Source: Hemicordylus capensis (lineage: Eukaryota; Chordata; Lepidosauria; Squamata; Cordylidae). Taken from it: a stretch of 64,000 bases of DNA. The notes below the pieces were generated by a model. The model saw nothing but the letters and a program-made list of their open reading frames with translations. It was not told where the DNA came from and searched no databases. The stretch is from the NCBI RefSeq assembly GCF_027244095.1, contig NC_069657.1, positions 150,594,857 to 150,658,856 of the forward strand. Direction: 5' to 3'. Shown here piece after piece: positions 30,835-42,155 of the stretch (its first letter is position 1; each line of letters opens with the position of its first letter). A program made the translations under genes and the position numbers.

Positions 30835-33303
30835 GTAAGTGGATGATCTGGGTTGGTTGACACAGGACTGAGGTTGAGGATGGCAAAAACTATGATAAGA
30901 ATACATTAATATTTGGAAATTTGTGTCACAGGGTTTTGAAGTTCTCATCAAGTACCTCCAAACTCAATTATCTGAAAGACCAGGAGAGGAAAGCTAGGCT
31001 GCTAGAGCCACTGGCTGACATCCAGATTAAGTTACTCAATAGTACTACTCAAGAATTACTCTAAGAGGCTACTTAATTTCAGTAGGACTTCTCAGGAGTA
31101 ATTTAATCTGGCTGTGAGCCAGTGTGTTTTGATGGATTATTCCTTGATTCCTTAGATGGATTATTCCTTGCTCTGGGTTGTGTCTGCTGCTAAGGTTAGA
31201 AAACCCACAGAAGAGAGTCACTCCACACTAAACTGCAATGCCAGTCTGCACCTTCACTTCTACTAAGTAGTATATTGTACCAAATATTCTAGTGCTTAGC
31301 ATAATTTACCATTAAACCAAAGAGCACAGCTTCAGATTTTGATAATAAGCAGGAAAAACACATACAACAAAATCTAGAGGGAAGTCACTGATTGTTGTAG
31401 CACAAAGTGCTACCTGACATGAGAATCTCTTGAGAGATGCAACCCTCTCCAAGAAGTGGGGTAGCTGTGAATATAGAGATCCTGAATCTGGTGCTGAGTT
31501 GCAACCATTTCTGGAACAGGGAGGAGTCCTGCAGCTGTGGATGAGATCACCATCATCATTGTTTCATTTATTTTATTTATGCAGCTGCTTCTTCTGTACA
31601 ATCATATACTTATTTAACTTATTCATTTATGAATAAGTTAAATAACTTATTCATTATTATTAATAATAATAACAACTTATTCATTAATAACTTATTATTA
31701 ATAACATGCATTATCCTATGTATGTATCATTATATAACACAGCTGTATCTCACTACTATTATGTATTATATATATATTCTGCTTTTAAACATAAAGTTTC
31801 TCAGAACCTTTTAAATGTTAAGAAATGAACAGTAAAGGGAAGATTGTTCCCTGTCCCCAAAGGGCTTACAGTTTAAAAAGAAGCGCTAGGTAGACACCAG
31901 CAACAGCCATTGGAGAGATGCTGTGCTACAGATGCATAGGGCCAGTTGCTTCCCCCTTGCTAAAAAAAACAAACAATAAACAAACAACAACAATAATAAA
32001 CAACTTTATTTGTTAGCCGCCCCAAAACAAATTGCCCCCTGGGTAGTCTATAACACAACATTAAAACATGAGATTAAAATATACAGCACATTAAATCATA
32101 ACAGACCAAAAAATAAAAAAGGTGGGAGAACATAAAATACAATACAAAACCCAATTTGTAAAAAATCAGTTACAATCACATCAAACTTTTTCAAATTTAA
32201 CAGAGCATCACCACTTTGCACAGTTAGCAGGGGTAAAGCCTTTCTGAAAAGGTTTGTGGAACTATCCTGAGTTTCAGAAGCAAAAAGGTTAAGTCTCCGC
32301 CCCTGTCAACAATTTAAATGTTGACAGTGGGGAAGACATCTCTGAGAAAGGCAAGAGAGGAAAGGCAACATGACATGGAGGTAGTGATTTATACCATATA
32401 GGCTGGCATCTGGGGTAAAATGTTTTCTGAAACCTTTGCAGCACACCTAACCCAGAATAACTTCAGCGATGCATGCAGTCTCTGCTATGGATGACTTTGA
32501 ATGCTCAGGTGACAGAGACACGGCTTCCCAATTCAATGCTGGTTATCTATCCTGGTTCAATCCTGGTTAACTGCCACAGGATTGCCCTGAAATTCTATGG
32601 TCACACTATCAGCTCTGCTGGACATACTAATTCTGATTAACGTTTTAACCAGGATCCTTGTGACTGTGTGAATGCACCTTTTTGGTGGACTTTTCCTGGC
32701 ACACAAAAGAATGAGCTGATTATTAATATATATTGAACGGCCAGCTTTTGGAATGACCTCTCCAGATGAACAAGTATTGCTTGTGACAGACCTTCTGATG
32801 CACACGTGCCACACGTCAGGGGGGAAGAAGTTGTGATCATACTTCCTATGACTGTACTAGGTGAGCAGATGTGACCAAGTTGTGGACACAGATTTCCCCA
32901 CACTGCTGTAAAGGGAGGTTGGCTGCTACTTCACACATAAACCTGCCCGCCCCCCTCATTAACATATGTTCCCTGCCGGAAAAGAGAGATACAGTAATGA
33001 GATTTTCAAGATATTGTTAAAATCAATAAAAATTTAAAGCAAAAAAAAAACAAACACCAAAAAACATAACAACACCCCCCCAACATATGTCCCCTGCCGG
33101 AAAAGAGAGATACAGTATCAGGTGTGCAAATCACATGAATGTATACATTGCTGTGTTCAAAAACTAAAGCCATTTTTTTAAAGCTGTCCTGATAAATCCT
33201 ATCAGGAGCAGCTTCTAACATCAGCAGTTTTAGGAAAATAGCTTTTGTAAGAACACAGTTTGTATCATGTTTCTTCTGCAGATGGCCAAAATATTGTCTA
33301 CTT
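30835..33303. other. Intron-like sequence within SD2
   Basis: No coding content. It holds a module A copy (31,760-31,970), an antisense LINE tail (31,990-32,210) and an AT-rich run of TTATTCATT-type repeats (31,610-31,705). Most of it would be intron 1 of CXCR-c if the exon call is right. Confidence 0.6.
32997..33081 (+). mobile_element. 85-bp A-tailed retroposon with 36-bp target duplication
   Basis: An insertion containing AATCAATAAAAATTTAAAGC, a poly-A and an A-rich tail lies between two copies of a 36-bp sequence (32,961-32,996 and 33,082-33,117; AACATATGTTCCCTGC...). The SD2 partner near 63,705-63,745 has the site once and empty. It looks like a 5'-truncated LINE (perhaps L1) insertion made after SD2. 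Confidence 0.75.
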
Positions 33304-33317
33304 GATGCAATCTCTAG

Positions 33318-34980
33318 GCAGGGGCGTAACAAGGTTGGAGCGGGCCCAGAGACAAGATTTTTAAATGCTCCCCCCCACCCCCACCGTCACTGCCTACCTC
33401 TCCTTCCCCTGGCCCAATGTCTCTGCTAACTATCCCAACTAGTTGCAAGGTATAAATAACAGCACAGCAGAACCAACTAATACAACAGAACAAGAACTTA
33501 TCCCAGTTACAAGGTGTGCATAACAGACCCAACTTAAAACACAACTTAATAAAGCACAGTAATCATTGCACACATCCCAACAAAGGTTAAGCAAACTTTG
33601 ACTCTAATAGTAGACAAGAAACATGATATGTCTGATTGAAACGCCCAGCATCCTGTCAATCCTCTAGCAAGCAAAGCTGGAACATCCCACCTTTAGGTCA
33701 GACTTAGGATAGCCAGGTCAGGCCTTTAAGGTAAAATACAAATGGATATATGACAAAAGGATAAAAATCAAGATCTGCAGTCTGCACAGTTCACGGCCCC
33801 CGGCTTGGCCTGCATTTTGGCTCTCTGTGTCAGAGTCTATGTTCTCTGTCTCCAAAGCACCACAACCTTACTGGCATGCCAACCACACACACAGGCTCTC
33901 CAGTTCTAGGTTCAGTGCATTATTTCCCTCTGCCTGCTGCCCACCTTTTCACTTTGGTGCCTCCACCCCCCACCCATAACTTTCTAGTGGTCTGTTCCTC
34001 TGTTGCTCCGCCATCTTTCTCCTTTGCTTTTCAGCCTGTGTCCCATTCTGGCCCCCTCTCTAAATCCCTCCTGCTTCTAGGCTCACTACTTGTGAGGTAA
34101 TGAGGTCCTTCTTCTAGGACCTCTTCCCATGCAGTTTCCCAGCCTCTGCCTCTTCTTGGTAGTTAGAATTATTTAGAATATATGAGACATGGCATCGGAG
34201 CAATTCAGTCAATGGATAACATGGATTCATATGGTGGCCATTCTCTCCCCCACCCCACCCCAAATATATAAGACAAGCAAGAACCAGTGAAAGAAAAGAA
34301 AGGAAGGAGACTTTCTCCTGCTGCCCTTTTCTCTCTAAAGGAGCAGGCCAGGAGGGAATATTCTCTGTGCCTTCATTTGTACCGTTTCTCTTTTACCAGA
34401 TTCTTAGGTGCATACTGACCTTGCATCAGCAATATGATGGCTGAAGCAAGGCAGGGCAGAGTTTCTACCATAAGTTTCCTCATCCTGCTTTCTGCCATGG
34501 AGGTGGGGGGTTGTCTGGGCTCAGTGGCAGCAGAGTTAAGTCTCTCTTCTGGTTGCAAGCAACTAAATAGATCTTATGCCCTGTGGGATGCTGGGAGCAC
34601 TGTGAGATTCTGTGAAAGCAATCTGTGTGCTGAGTGAAGTCATAGTTGTGGGTTTGCACGACAGCAGTTTTACATTGTTTCTCTCACCCACATTCTAAAA
34701 TGGCTATTTCCATTGCTCTCCCCCCAACCCCATTTTCCAGGGATTGTTCAATCCCTCATTATCTGGAAGCAAGTCCCAGTAAGTGTAATGGAGCTTACTC
34801 CCCTGTAAGTGTGCATGTAGAATTGCAAGCTTAGTTATCAAAATGATGCTTGAAAAGGCATGGGCACTCTAGTCCAGCAGCCTCTTTCTCAAAGTGCTCA
34901 GCCTGATGCTTCCAGAAAGCCCTAAAGAAGTGCAGTAAGAAAACCCCAGAAACCATTTCCACCCAGCACCAACAAACTAC
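33318..34980. other. hAT-like left end, then unassigned sequence
   Basis: CAGGGGCGTAAC at 33,318 is the same terminus as at 45,698 and 50,391. The following GGGCCCAGAGACAAGATTTT matches the complement of 46,108-46,136. I found no right end. The remainder (33,400-34,980) shows no gene or repeat that I know. Confidence 0.45.
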
Positions 34981-35140
34981 TATTCTGGTGTCAACTGTAC
35001 TTGAACATGGAGGTTCTACATGACATCCAAACTGCCTGGAGGATTGATTTGCTAAGTATGGTCAAATGAAGTTTCCATATTCACAGGCAGTTTGAGACTG
35101 ATGCAGAACCTCCATGTTCAAGATCAGTCTACACCAGAAT
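34981..35140. mobile_element. Fold-back MITE
   Basis: Two arms of about 55 bp pair with each other: ATTCTGGTGT, CTTGAACATGGAGGTTCT and AAACTGCCTG occur in order on the left (34,982-35,038) and in complement on the right (35,088-35,139). There is no coding capacity. The target duplication was not resolved. Confidence 0.65.
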
Positions 35141-35820
35141 GATGGTTTCCAGAGAAATAAATCCCCCCCCCCCAAGAATTCATCTATGCTTTGCTGAGGG
35201 CTGGGAGGAAGGAAAAAGAGAGATACCATATTCTTGCCTAAGATCTCTACTGGTCCTGATTTCTTTGTGGGTATACTCAGAAGTAAGCTTCAGTGAGATC
35301 AAGGGACTTAATTCTCATTAATTTATTCCAAGCTTTGCTGAGAGCCTCTGCTTCCCCCATTTGGTGGGGGTGAAAGAGAATAAAGATAGGAGGCAGAAGG
35401 AGAAAACAAAAGCCCTTAAAAGAAGAGGGAGGAGGTGGAAGAGAAATGTTTGCTCAACTGTAAGAGTGGCTCATAGCCAGAATGCTCCTTTTTGGCCACC
35501 TATGTTCAGAACCAGGAAGTCACTCACTAGAAATTGTCAGGACTTTCCTCTCCCAACTTTGCTTTCAGAATTCTCAGTGGGCAGACTTAATTATCTGTCC
35601 CTTCGTTATTTCCCCCTGTTATTATGGGGATTTCAAACAATAAGTATTCAAAAACTGCTGGCTGGATGCTTTTCAAATCAGCAAAAGGTACTAGTCCAGT
35701 ATGGAGCTGAATTTTTGAAGAATATCCCCCCCCCCCCACACACACCTTTCCAAACAATTTTCACTATGGTCATCTTCTTCATGATCATCATCCTCATTAT
35801 GCAAACAGTGGGCAGTATTT
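35141..35820. other. Unassigned sequence
   Basis: Contains poly-C runs (35,164 and 35,727) and a 156-codon open frame (35,361-35,831) of low-complexity, Lys/Arg-rich start that resembles no family. From about 35,765 it matches the flank left of Helentron copy B (19,178). Confidence 0.4.
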
Positions 35821-36824
35821 ATCTTATGTAAATAAAACTTGCTTAATTGATATTCTACTATGTGCACAAATGATCTCCCCTTCCCCTGGGCTTTTCATGA
35901 CTCGGGCTAGATGGAAGGGGACAAACCTAACTAGTTCAGTCGCTGAATAAAGCCAAGGCCATCCATGCACACTGCTACACTGCTAGTGCTGCTCCTGCTG
36001 ATACGGCTGCTGCTATGAATATTTGTATACAACTTTTCAACAAAGGTTCTCCAAGCTGTTCACAAAGAAAAATAAATAAATAAATAAATAATACACAAAC
36101 TAGTACCCTGTCTCCAGAGTGTTCACAATCTAAAAAGAAATATAAGGTAGACATCAGCAACAACCACTGGAGCGATGCTGTGCTGGGGTTGGATAGGGAC
36201 AGTTGATTTCCTTGTTGCTAAAAGTAAGCGAATCACCACATGCCCCATCCTTCCACGTAATCCATATAATCCATTCTACACCATGCCAGAAGTAGAGAAA
36301 AAGTGCACTGCAGAAATGTGCCTACAGAAAAGGCAACTCCATTGTTCTCAAGCAGGTTTCCCCCCAATTGCAATGCTCTTTCCTAGGATCCATCTGGAAG
36401 TAGCTTTTTTCAGTGTGTGAAGGTCCTCTGACAAGGCTATCTATTTGTTATCTTCCATAATCTGAATCATATGGGGCATTCTGATTGCAATGAGCCTTGT
36501 GGTGTTCCAGGCAACTGGAGGATTGCTCAGTTTCTTCTAGTCTAATATTGTAGGATTGCATGAATTCCCTTTGTTCCATGTGCATAAGTTATTTCACTGG
36601 AACATTCAACGATATGCACCCATCATGCCAGAATGCAAAATGCTGCAATCTTAAGTTCTTTTTTAAATGCATTGAGAGATCCCAGGATAATTTTATTATG
36701 TGACAAATTCGGAAATTGATTTAATGCATTTCTAACAGAAAATTAGAATTCTTTGATTTTTCTGACAGAAAGTTAGAATTGTGATGCTTGTGTTGAAAGT
36801 GTTGTGGCTTCATTATCTAAACAG
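35821..36824 (+). other. 5' flank (intron end) of CXCR-c
   Basis: Colinear with 20,306-21,307 but diverged. It includes module A (35,985-36,250) and the empty target site of Helentron copy B at 35,834/35,835. It ends in the acceptor TCTAAACAG (AG at 36,823-36,824). Confidence 0.75.
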
Positions 36825-36845
36825 ACCAAGAGCAAAGACCTCAGA

Positions 36846-37907
36846 ATGGGAAGCTTGGATAGTGATGAGTTTAGTGACCTGTTTTCGGGTTATGAATACA
36901 CCTCTTCCAGCTCAGGCATAGAGAAAAATGTCTGCAGAAATGAGAGTCCAGCAATGCTGAAGTACTTTGTGGCCATCATCTATGTTCTGGTATGCCTCCT
37001 GAGCCTGGTGGGCAACTCTCTGGTGGTGCTGGTGGTCGCCTGCAACAAAGGAAACCGTTCCGTCACTGATATCTATCTCCTGAACCTAGCCATTGCCGAT
37101 TTCCTCTTTGCCCTCACGTTGCCCATCTGGGCTGTCCAGTGGGTTCATCAATGGATCTTCGGCACCTTCATGTGCAAAACCATCTCTGCCCTGAAGGAAG
37201 TCAACTTCTACAGTGGCATCCTCCTCTTGGCCTTCATCAGCATCGACCGCTACCTGGCAATCGTTCATGCCACTCGGGCAGCCATTGAGAAAAGGCACTG
37301 GGTCAAGTTTGCCTGCCTTGGCATCTGGCTGTTCTCTTTCCTCTTTTCCCTCCCTATGATCCTCTACCCTGAGGTTGTGTTTGTACATAATTTCACCTCC
37401 ATGGTTTGTTATGAAGTCATTGCAGGGGAGAAAACATCTCATTGGAGGGTGGTGCTGAGAATCCTGCCACAAGTGATTGGCTTCATCATCCCATTGACCA
37501 TCATGCTCTTTTGTTATAGCGTGACAGTGCACAGGCTCTTTCAGACCAAGAACAGCCAAAGGAAGAAAGCAATGAAAGTCATTTTGGCTGTGGTGCTAGT
37601 CTTCCTGGTCTGCTGGTTGCCCTACAATATCTCCCTGTTTGCTGATTCCTTGCTAAGGACTGGTGCTATCGAGGACACATGTGACCGTCGTAACAGAATT
37701 GATGCAGCCCTTGTGGGTACTGAAATCCTGGGATTTGCTCACTGCTGCATCAACCCTATCGTATATGCCTTTATAGGGCATAAGTTCCGGAACGACTTCC
37801 TCAAGATCTTGGTCATGCGAGGGATCATCAGCAAAGAGACCCTCTCACGGTACAGAGGGGGCTCCTCCTTCTCATCTTCCTCTGGCAACACCTCTACTGC
37901 TCTGTAA
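36846..37907 (+). CDS. CXCR2: CXCR-c: CXCR1/CXCR2-like chemokine (interleukin-8 family) receptor
   Basis: A 353-aa GPCR, same family and role as CXCR-b, with the start chosen on the same ground (21 nt after the acceptor). All core motifs are kept: C30, [13 protein letters not shown]2 sequon HNFT, CWLPYN, NPIVYAF and a TSTAL end. It differs from CXCR-b at about 24 residues, nearly half of them in the first 46. FPDYENN becomes FSGYEYT, which removes the two sequons and the acidic residue before Y16; SDAI becomes AML; and VPRI becomes VAII at the edge of TM1. ICL3 is more basic (QRKKAMK versus QNKIAMK). Of roughly 20 nucleotide differences after TM1, 13 change the protein. Candidate exon 1 and promoter lie at 30.6-30.83 kb. 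CXCR1 versus CXCR2 orthology cannot be settled here. Confidence 0.95.
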   Translation: MGSLDSDEFSDLFSGYEYTSSSSGIEKNVCRNESPAMLKYFVAIIYVLVCLLSLVGNSLVVLVVACNKGNRSVTDIYLLNLAIADFLFALTLPIWAVQWVHQWIFGTFMCKTISALKEVNFYSGILLLAFISIDRYLAIVHATRAAIEKRHWVKFACLGIWLFSFLFSLPMILYPEVVFVHNFTSMVCYEVIAGEKTSHWRVVLRILPQVIGFIIPLTIMLFCYSVTVHRLFQTKNSQRKKAMKVILAVVLVFLVCWLPYNISLFADSLLRTGAIEDTCDRRNRIDAALVGTEILGFAHCCINPIVYAFIGHKFRNDFLKILVMRGIISKETLSRYRGGSSFSSSSGNTSTAL

Positions 37908-39586
37908 TAGCGCTGCCTGGAGGGGAGCGGGGAGGAGAAGGTCATGGAAGAGAGAGACTGCTCAGCTACTGATACATCTCAGTAGGCTTTAAGGTTCCGA
38001 CTGAGGACTAAACACCACTGAGATGCTTCAGAATTTGTAGCTGCCCATCAGCGTTCCCTGTAACAAGGATTCTCAGATGTTGTTGACTACAACTCCCACC
38101 ATCCCCAGATGCAGATGACTTCCAGCATCTCCGGCTGCAAGTGGCCCGCCATGGGGAATATGGGAGTCTTGGTCAACAACATCTTGAAGTTCATTCTCAC
38201 AACCTACTTACCCAGGGTTGGGGTGGGCTGGCGGGGAGGCAGGCTCCTACTTGCCGCCCCACACATGAGCCCAGTTCCCCTGAGGGCTCTGCCACGGCAC
38301 ACAAGCAGCGCTGCGGTGAGCAGCAAAGCCGGAAGCCAGGGGAGTGAGGAAGTCCTCCGGCATCTCACAATGCACCACACTAGGAGTGCAGCACATTGGT
38401 AGGTCCCCCTGCTGCCGGGTGCTCTTGCTGCCCAGCTTTAGGAATGCTTGGGCTGTAGGCAGCCTGATGGGGGAATGGCATAAAGGGTGTGGGGGTCCCT
38501 TCTACTCACTATTAGCCTGGAAAAAAACACAGGCTACTTGGTTCCCGAGGTCTGGGATCGGGACCGATCCCGGCACTTCTCATGACCAGATCTACCCTCT
38601 TAGGGCTGCCCTAGCCTGGGTACAGCCGGTCATTAGAACAACCTTTTGGTTCGATAATGCTAATTAATGCCATAAGTGAATCCTTGCCTGCTTGCTACAA
38701 TACCAAATGCATTCATTCTTCACCCAGAAAAGCTTTTCTACCCAGGACCAGATTGTGGCCTTCTGCTGCTTGAGGCAAAGGCATACCAGCCCTATTCCCT
38801 CACCCAGAGCCACACTGATGTTGCCCAACTCCCTTACAGTCCCAGTCCCCTGCTTATATGGCCCAGATGATTCCCCTTTTACCCCTGCATCAGTTGCACT
38901 TTCCAGATGTACTCTGCCCTCTGATGCATCTGAATGCAGCTATTGTTAGTACGGAATCAGGGTCTGGTAGTTACGCTGGCTTCATTGATTCCATGTAAGA
39001 GGAGCCCTCTACACCCATTGTTTTGTACCTGTGTGGTCTGTACACTTGTACATGCTTTTGTGTGAATGACTCTGCCTGCTTTCATTTTAAACGTGAAGCT
39101 GGCTGCAGGTTTCTCAAATACATGGTACAGATGGCAAGTATACTGCTGTACCTGATTTCAGCATACCTTGTGAATAACTGTTGTGGTGTACAGAGCTGTA
39201 TCTGTGTGTAAAAGGAACATGGAGGTGAGCTTTGTGGAACGTGAACCAAAATGAGACATCCTTAACTCTGGTCTTAATCCAGCAAGTTTTTTGACCATCA
39301 AATACTGTATATAGATAGTACAGGTGTTGAATGTAATGCGTGAATAGGTCTTGTGTCTGGCCCTGATCTTACTTTAAGCTAAAGATTCTCAATGGGCTTT
39401 TGACAGTGCTCTGATCCTAACACCCTATGGCTATTCAGTGACAGAGAAAGGGATAGAGATTGGTGAAGGGATTTCAATGACCCCAATTATAGCAGAGCAA
39501 GTACGTATGTTTGAGAAGAACCAAGTGCATTAAGAGTATCTTGAGACAGACCTTTAAGGTCCAAATACTTTTAACAGACTTTTTTT
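37908..39586 (+). other. 3' UTR/flank of CXCR-c
   Basis: Same content as the CXCR-b flank (22,394-24,069), including the palindromic MITE-like block at 38,060-38,195 and the GC-rich repeat. No coding gene. Confidence 0.6.
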
Positions 39587-40692
39587 TTACCAAATACTTA
39601 AGCAGACATTTGAAATCCCATCTGTATCCTCTTTATGATGGTGTTAGGATGGGTGATTGGTTCCTACCATCATTCTAAGGGAGATACCCAAGTACTGCTG
39701 TGTTCTATTCAAAAGCAGGTGGGCGCTCCTGTGTCTACTAAGCAGAGCGTCCTCATTGCTCTGACGCTGCTCCCATTGGGAATGCTAGGAGCAGCACTGG
39801 AGCAGCAATGACACTGTACTTAGTAGTATGCAAGCCATTGACATCATCCTTGCAGCATAGCTGAGAGACCCATACTAGAAGGGTGGTGCTACTGTACACT
39901 GGTAGTGACTGAAATAACTTGGGGTCATGGTGGACAGTTCAGTGAAAACATCAAGTCAGTTTGTGGCAGCTGTGAAAAAAGGAATCCCGATGTTAGGAAT
40001 CATTTGGAAAGGAATCAAATACTAAACATGCAATGTGATTATACTTGATAAAAACATCTATGGTGCAGCTACACTTGGAATCCTGTGTACAGTTCTGTTG
40101 ACACATCTCAAAAGTAATAGTGTAGATCTTGAAAAGGTGCAAAAGAAGGCAGTCAAAATAATCAGGGCCTGGAGTTCATCTTATGAAGAAAAACTAGCAT
40201 ATTTTGGGGTTTGGGGCTTAGAAAAAAGGAGACAATGTGGGGACACGATAGAGATTTACAAGATTATGCGTGGTGTTGACAAAGTAGGTAGTAAGAAGTT
40301 TTGCTTCCTTTCCTTGAACCAGAGCCTGGTGTCATTCCATGAAACTGACTTGCAGGAGATCCGGAACAGATAAAAGGAAGTCCTTTTGCACATAACCCAT
40401 AATTAACCTGTGGAACTGACTACCACAAGATGTGGTGATGGCCAGCTGCTTAGATGGCTTTAAAAGGGGAATTCAAAGAGGACAGATCTATTGATGGAGG
40501 CTACTAATGACTATGGCCACAGGCTATCTTCAGAGGCAGAGAAAATACTCCTCTGATTACCAGTTGATAGGAAGCAACAGTGGGGGTGGACATTTTTTGC
40601 CTGTATGACTCTCTATTGGGCTTCTCAGAAGTATGTGGTTGACCACTGTGGGAAACAAGATGCTGGATTAGATTTATTTACTTATTTAGAAA
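39587..40692 (+). mobile_element. Single copy of the CR1/L3-type LINE unit
   Basis: Corresponds to one 1,161-bp unit of 24,070-26,391. The open frame 40,035-40,373 is the LINE C-terminal fragment ('DLEKVQKKAVKIIRAWSSSY'). The unit is interrupted at 40,692 by the Helitron and resumes at 42,113-42,155. Confidence 0.8.
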
Positions 40693-42112
40693 CTAGTAAT
40701 TTTAAGCCCGTTATAATAACGGGCGCTAGGTGTTGTTTTTTTAATTTATTCCTTCTTCCTTTCTCTTGCCCTTTTTTGGAGGGGATGCTTTCAATTTGCC
40801 AACAGCCATTTTTAGAACATAGAGATTAAGCCGTGCCATATTTCACACTAAAATCCATTTTGATAAAATACTGCTTACCTATCGCAGTTTTCTTGTCAGA
40901 TCAAGATTGGCAGACAGAACACCAAACCTAATCATATTATTTAAGCCAACCCCAACTGTTGCATATTAAGAAATATTTATTAAGCAGACAGATAGATTCA
41001 TAATACTGGGGCAGCGATGTTCTGTGAAAAGCAACTTTCCTCCGAGTAAACTTGCACAAACTGCAAACTTAAAAAGAGGAAGTGCTACACTCGGTTGGAG
41101 AACGTACCTGCATTATTAAAGTGCTGCAAATAAAATCCGCTTATTAACATGCCACATTCTGCGGTGATTGTTGTTTTAAACTATCAATATTGAGACGGCA
41201 ACTTCTGTGTTGAGCAACCGCCCGCCCTCCCAGCTGCCGAGACCTCTTCTGCCCGGGACCACGTAGAGAAGGAGAGAGGAGCTCACATGCAGAGCTCCTC
41301 AAAGCCTCTTCACGTACTGCCGCTTTGGCCGAAAAGGACGCCTATTGCGTTCTTTTCGGCCAAAGCGCCAGTACAGGAAGAGACTTTAAGGAGTGAGGAG
41401 CTCTGAGTGAGCTCCTCTCCAGTCCTCTCGGCCGCCGCCAGTGGGGCCAGGCTTCTCGGCAGCGGCTCGGCCTCCGCCAGCGGGGCCAGGCTTCTCAGCG
41501 GCGGCTCGGCCGTCACCAGCGGGGCCAGGCTTCTCGGCCTCCGCCAGCGGGGCCAGGCTTCTCGGCGGCGGCTCAGCCGCCGCCAGCGGGGCCAGTCCTC
41601 TCGGCCGCCGCCAGTGGGGCCAGTCCTCTCGGCCGCCGCCAGTGGGGCCAGGCTTCTCGGCCACCACCAGCGGGGCCAGTCCTCTCTGCTGCCGCCAGCG
41701 GGGCCAGTCCTCTCTGCTGCCGCCAGCGGGGCCAGTCCTCTCTGCTGCCGCCAGCGGGGCCAGTCCTCTCTGCTGCCGCCAGCGGGGCCAGTCCTCTCGG
41801 CCGCCGCCAGCGGGGCCAGTACTCTCGGCCGCCGCCAGCGGGGCCAGTCCTCTCGGCCGCCGCCAGCGGGGCCAGTCTTTTCGGCCACCGCCAGTGGGGC
41901 CAGTCTTCTTGGCGCGGCGGTGGCCGCCGCCAGCGAGGCCAGTCCTTCCTGCTGCCACCGCCGCCTCTCCCTGCTCAGATACAACATGGCCACCCGTGTC
42001 TGGGCAGCCGTATCTTTTTGGCAGTTCTGTGCACGCGCTCCGCGCATGCGCAGAACTGCCCAAAAAGACACGGGCAGCATGGCCGCACACCTAACCATTT
42101 TATGGTATAGGA
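40693..42112 (-). mobile_element. Nonautonomous Helitron (1,420 bp) with proven empty site
   Basis: On the minus strand it begins TCCTATACCATAAAATGG and ends in a perfect hairpin (GCCCGTTA-TTA-TAACGGGC) followed 9 nt later by CTAG. These are the canonical Helitron 5'-TC, 3' hairpin and CTRR end. It lies between A and T (host TTTAGAAA|TATGTACT) with no target duplication. The unfilled site is present unchanged at 25,174/25,175 and 26,343/26,344. Inside are a perfect inverted repeat (CTTTGGCCGAAAAG..., about 41,319-41,367), a 28-bp GC-rich minisatellite and an inverted repeat near 42,013-42,066. No Rep/helicase sequence is present, so it moved in trans. The TCCTATA..ATAAAA start resembles vertebrate (HeliBat-like) Helitrons as I recall them. 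Confidence 0.95.
41418..41960. repeat. 28-bp GC-rich minisatellite inside the Helitron
   Basis: About 18-19 units of the type CCAGTCCTCTCGGCCGCCGC plus CAGYGGGG, with variants (CTCTGCTGCC, CTTCTCGGCC). Because 28 is not a multiple of three and stops are rare, several long open frames appear on both strands. They are composition artefacts. Confidence 0.9.
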
Positions 42113-42155
42113 TATGTACTCCACCTTTTTCTGCATACTCAAGACAGCTAAGAAG

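Larger units (their letters stand above)
28965..33303 (+). repeat. Segmental duplication SD2, left copy
   Basis: Colinear with 57,437-64,000 (window end), about 98% identical by eye over 30.66-32.9 kb. Relative to that copy it lacks about 1.5 kb of L2 (between 29,490 and 29,515) and about 0.75 kb just before 30,601. It carries an extra AT-rich stretch (31,630-31,705) and an extra 85-bp retroposon (32,997). Confidence 0.85.

Noticed and set aside
35361-35831. 156-codon frame as a small gene
   Set aside because: No family resemblance, no splice or promoter evidence, and the C-terminal part runs through a poly-C/CA run.
37086-37559. 157-codon minus-strand frame opposite CXCR-c (and the matching one at 21,572-22,045)
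   Set aside because: Antisense shadow of a well-supported receptor exon. Its conservation follows from the sense strand.
41319-41367. Strong inverted repeat as a terminator or regulatory hairpin
   Set aside because: It lies inside a Helitron of a vertebrate genome; bacterial-type terminators do not apply. Treated as transposon structure.
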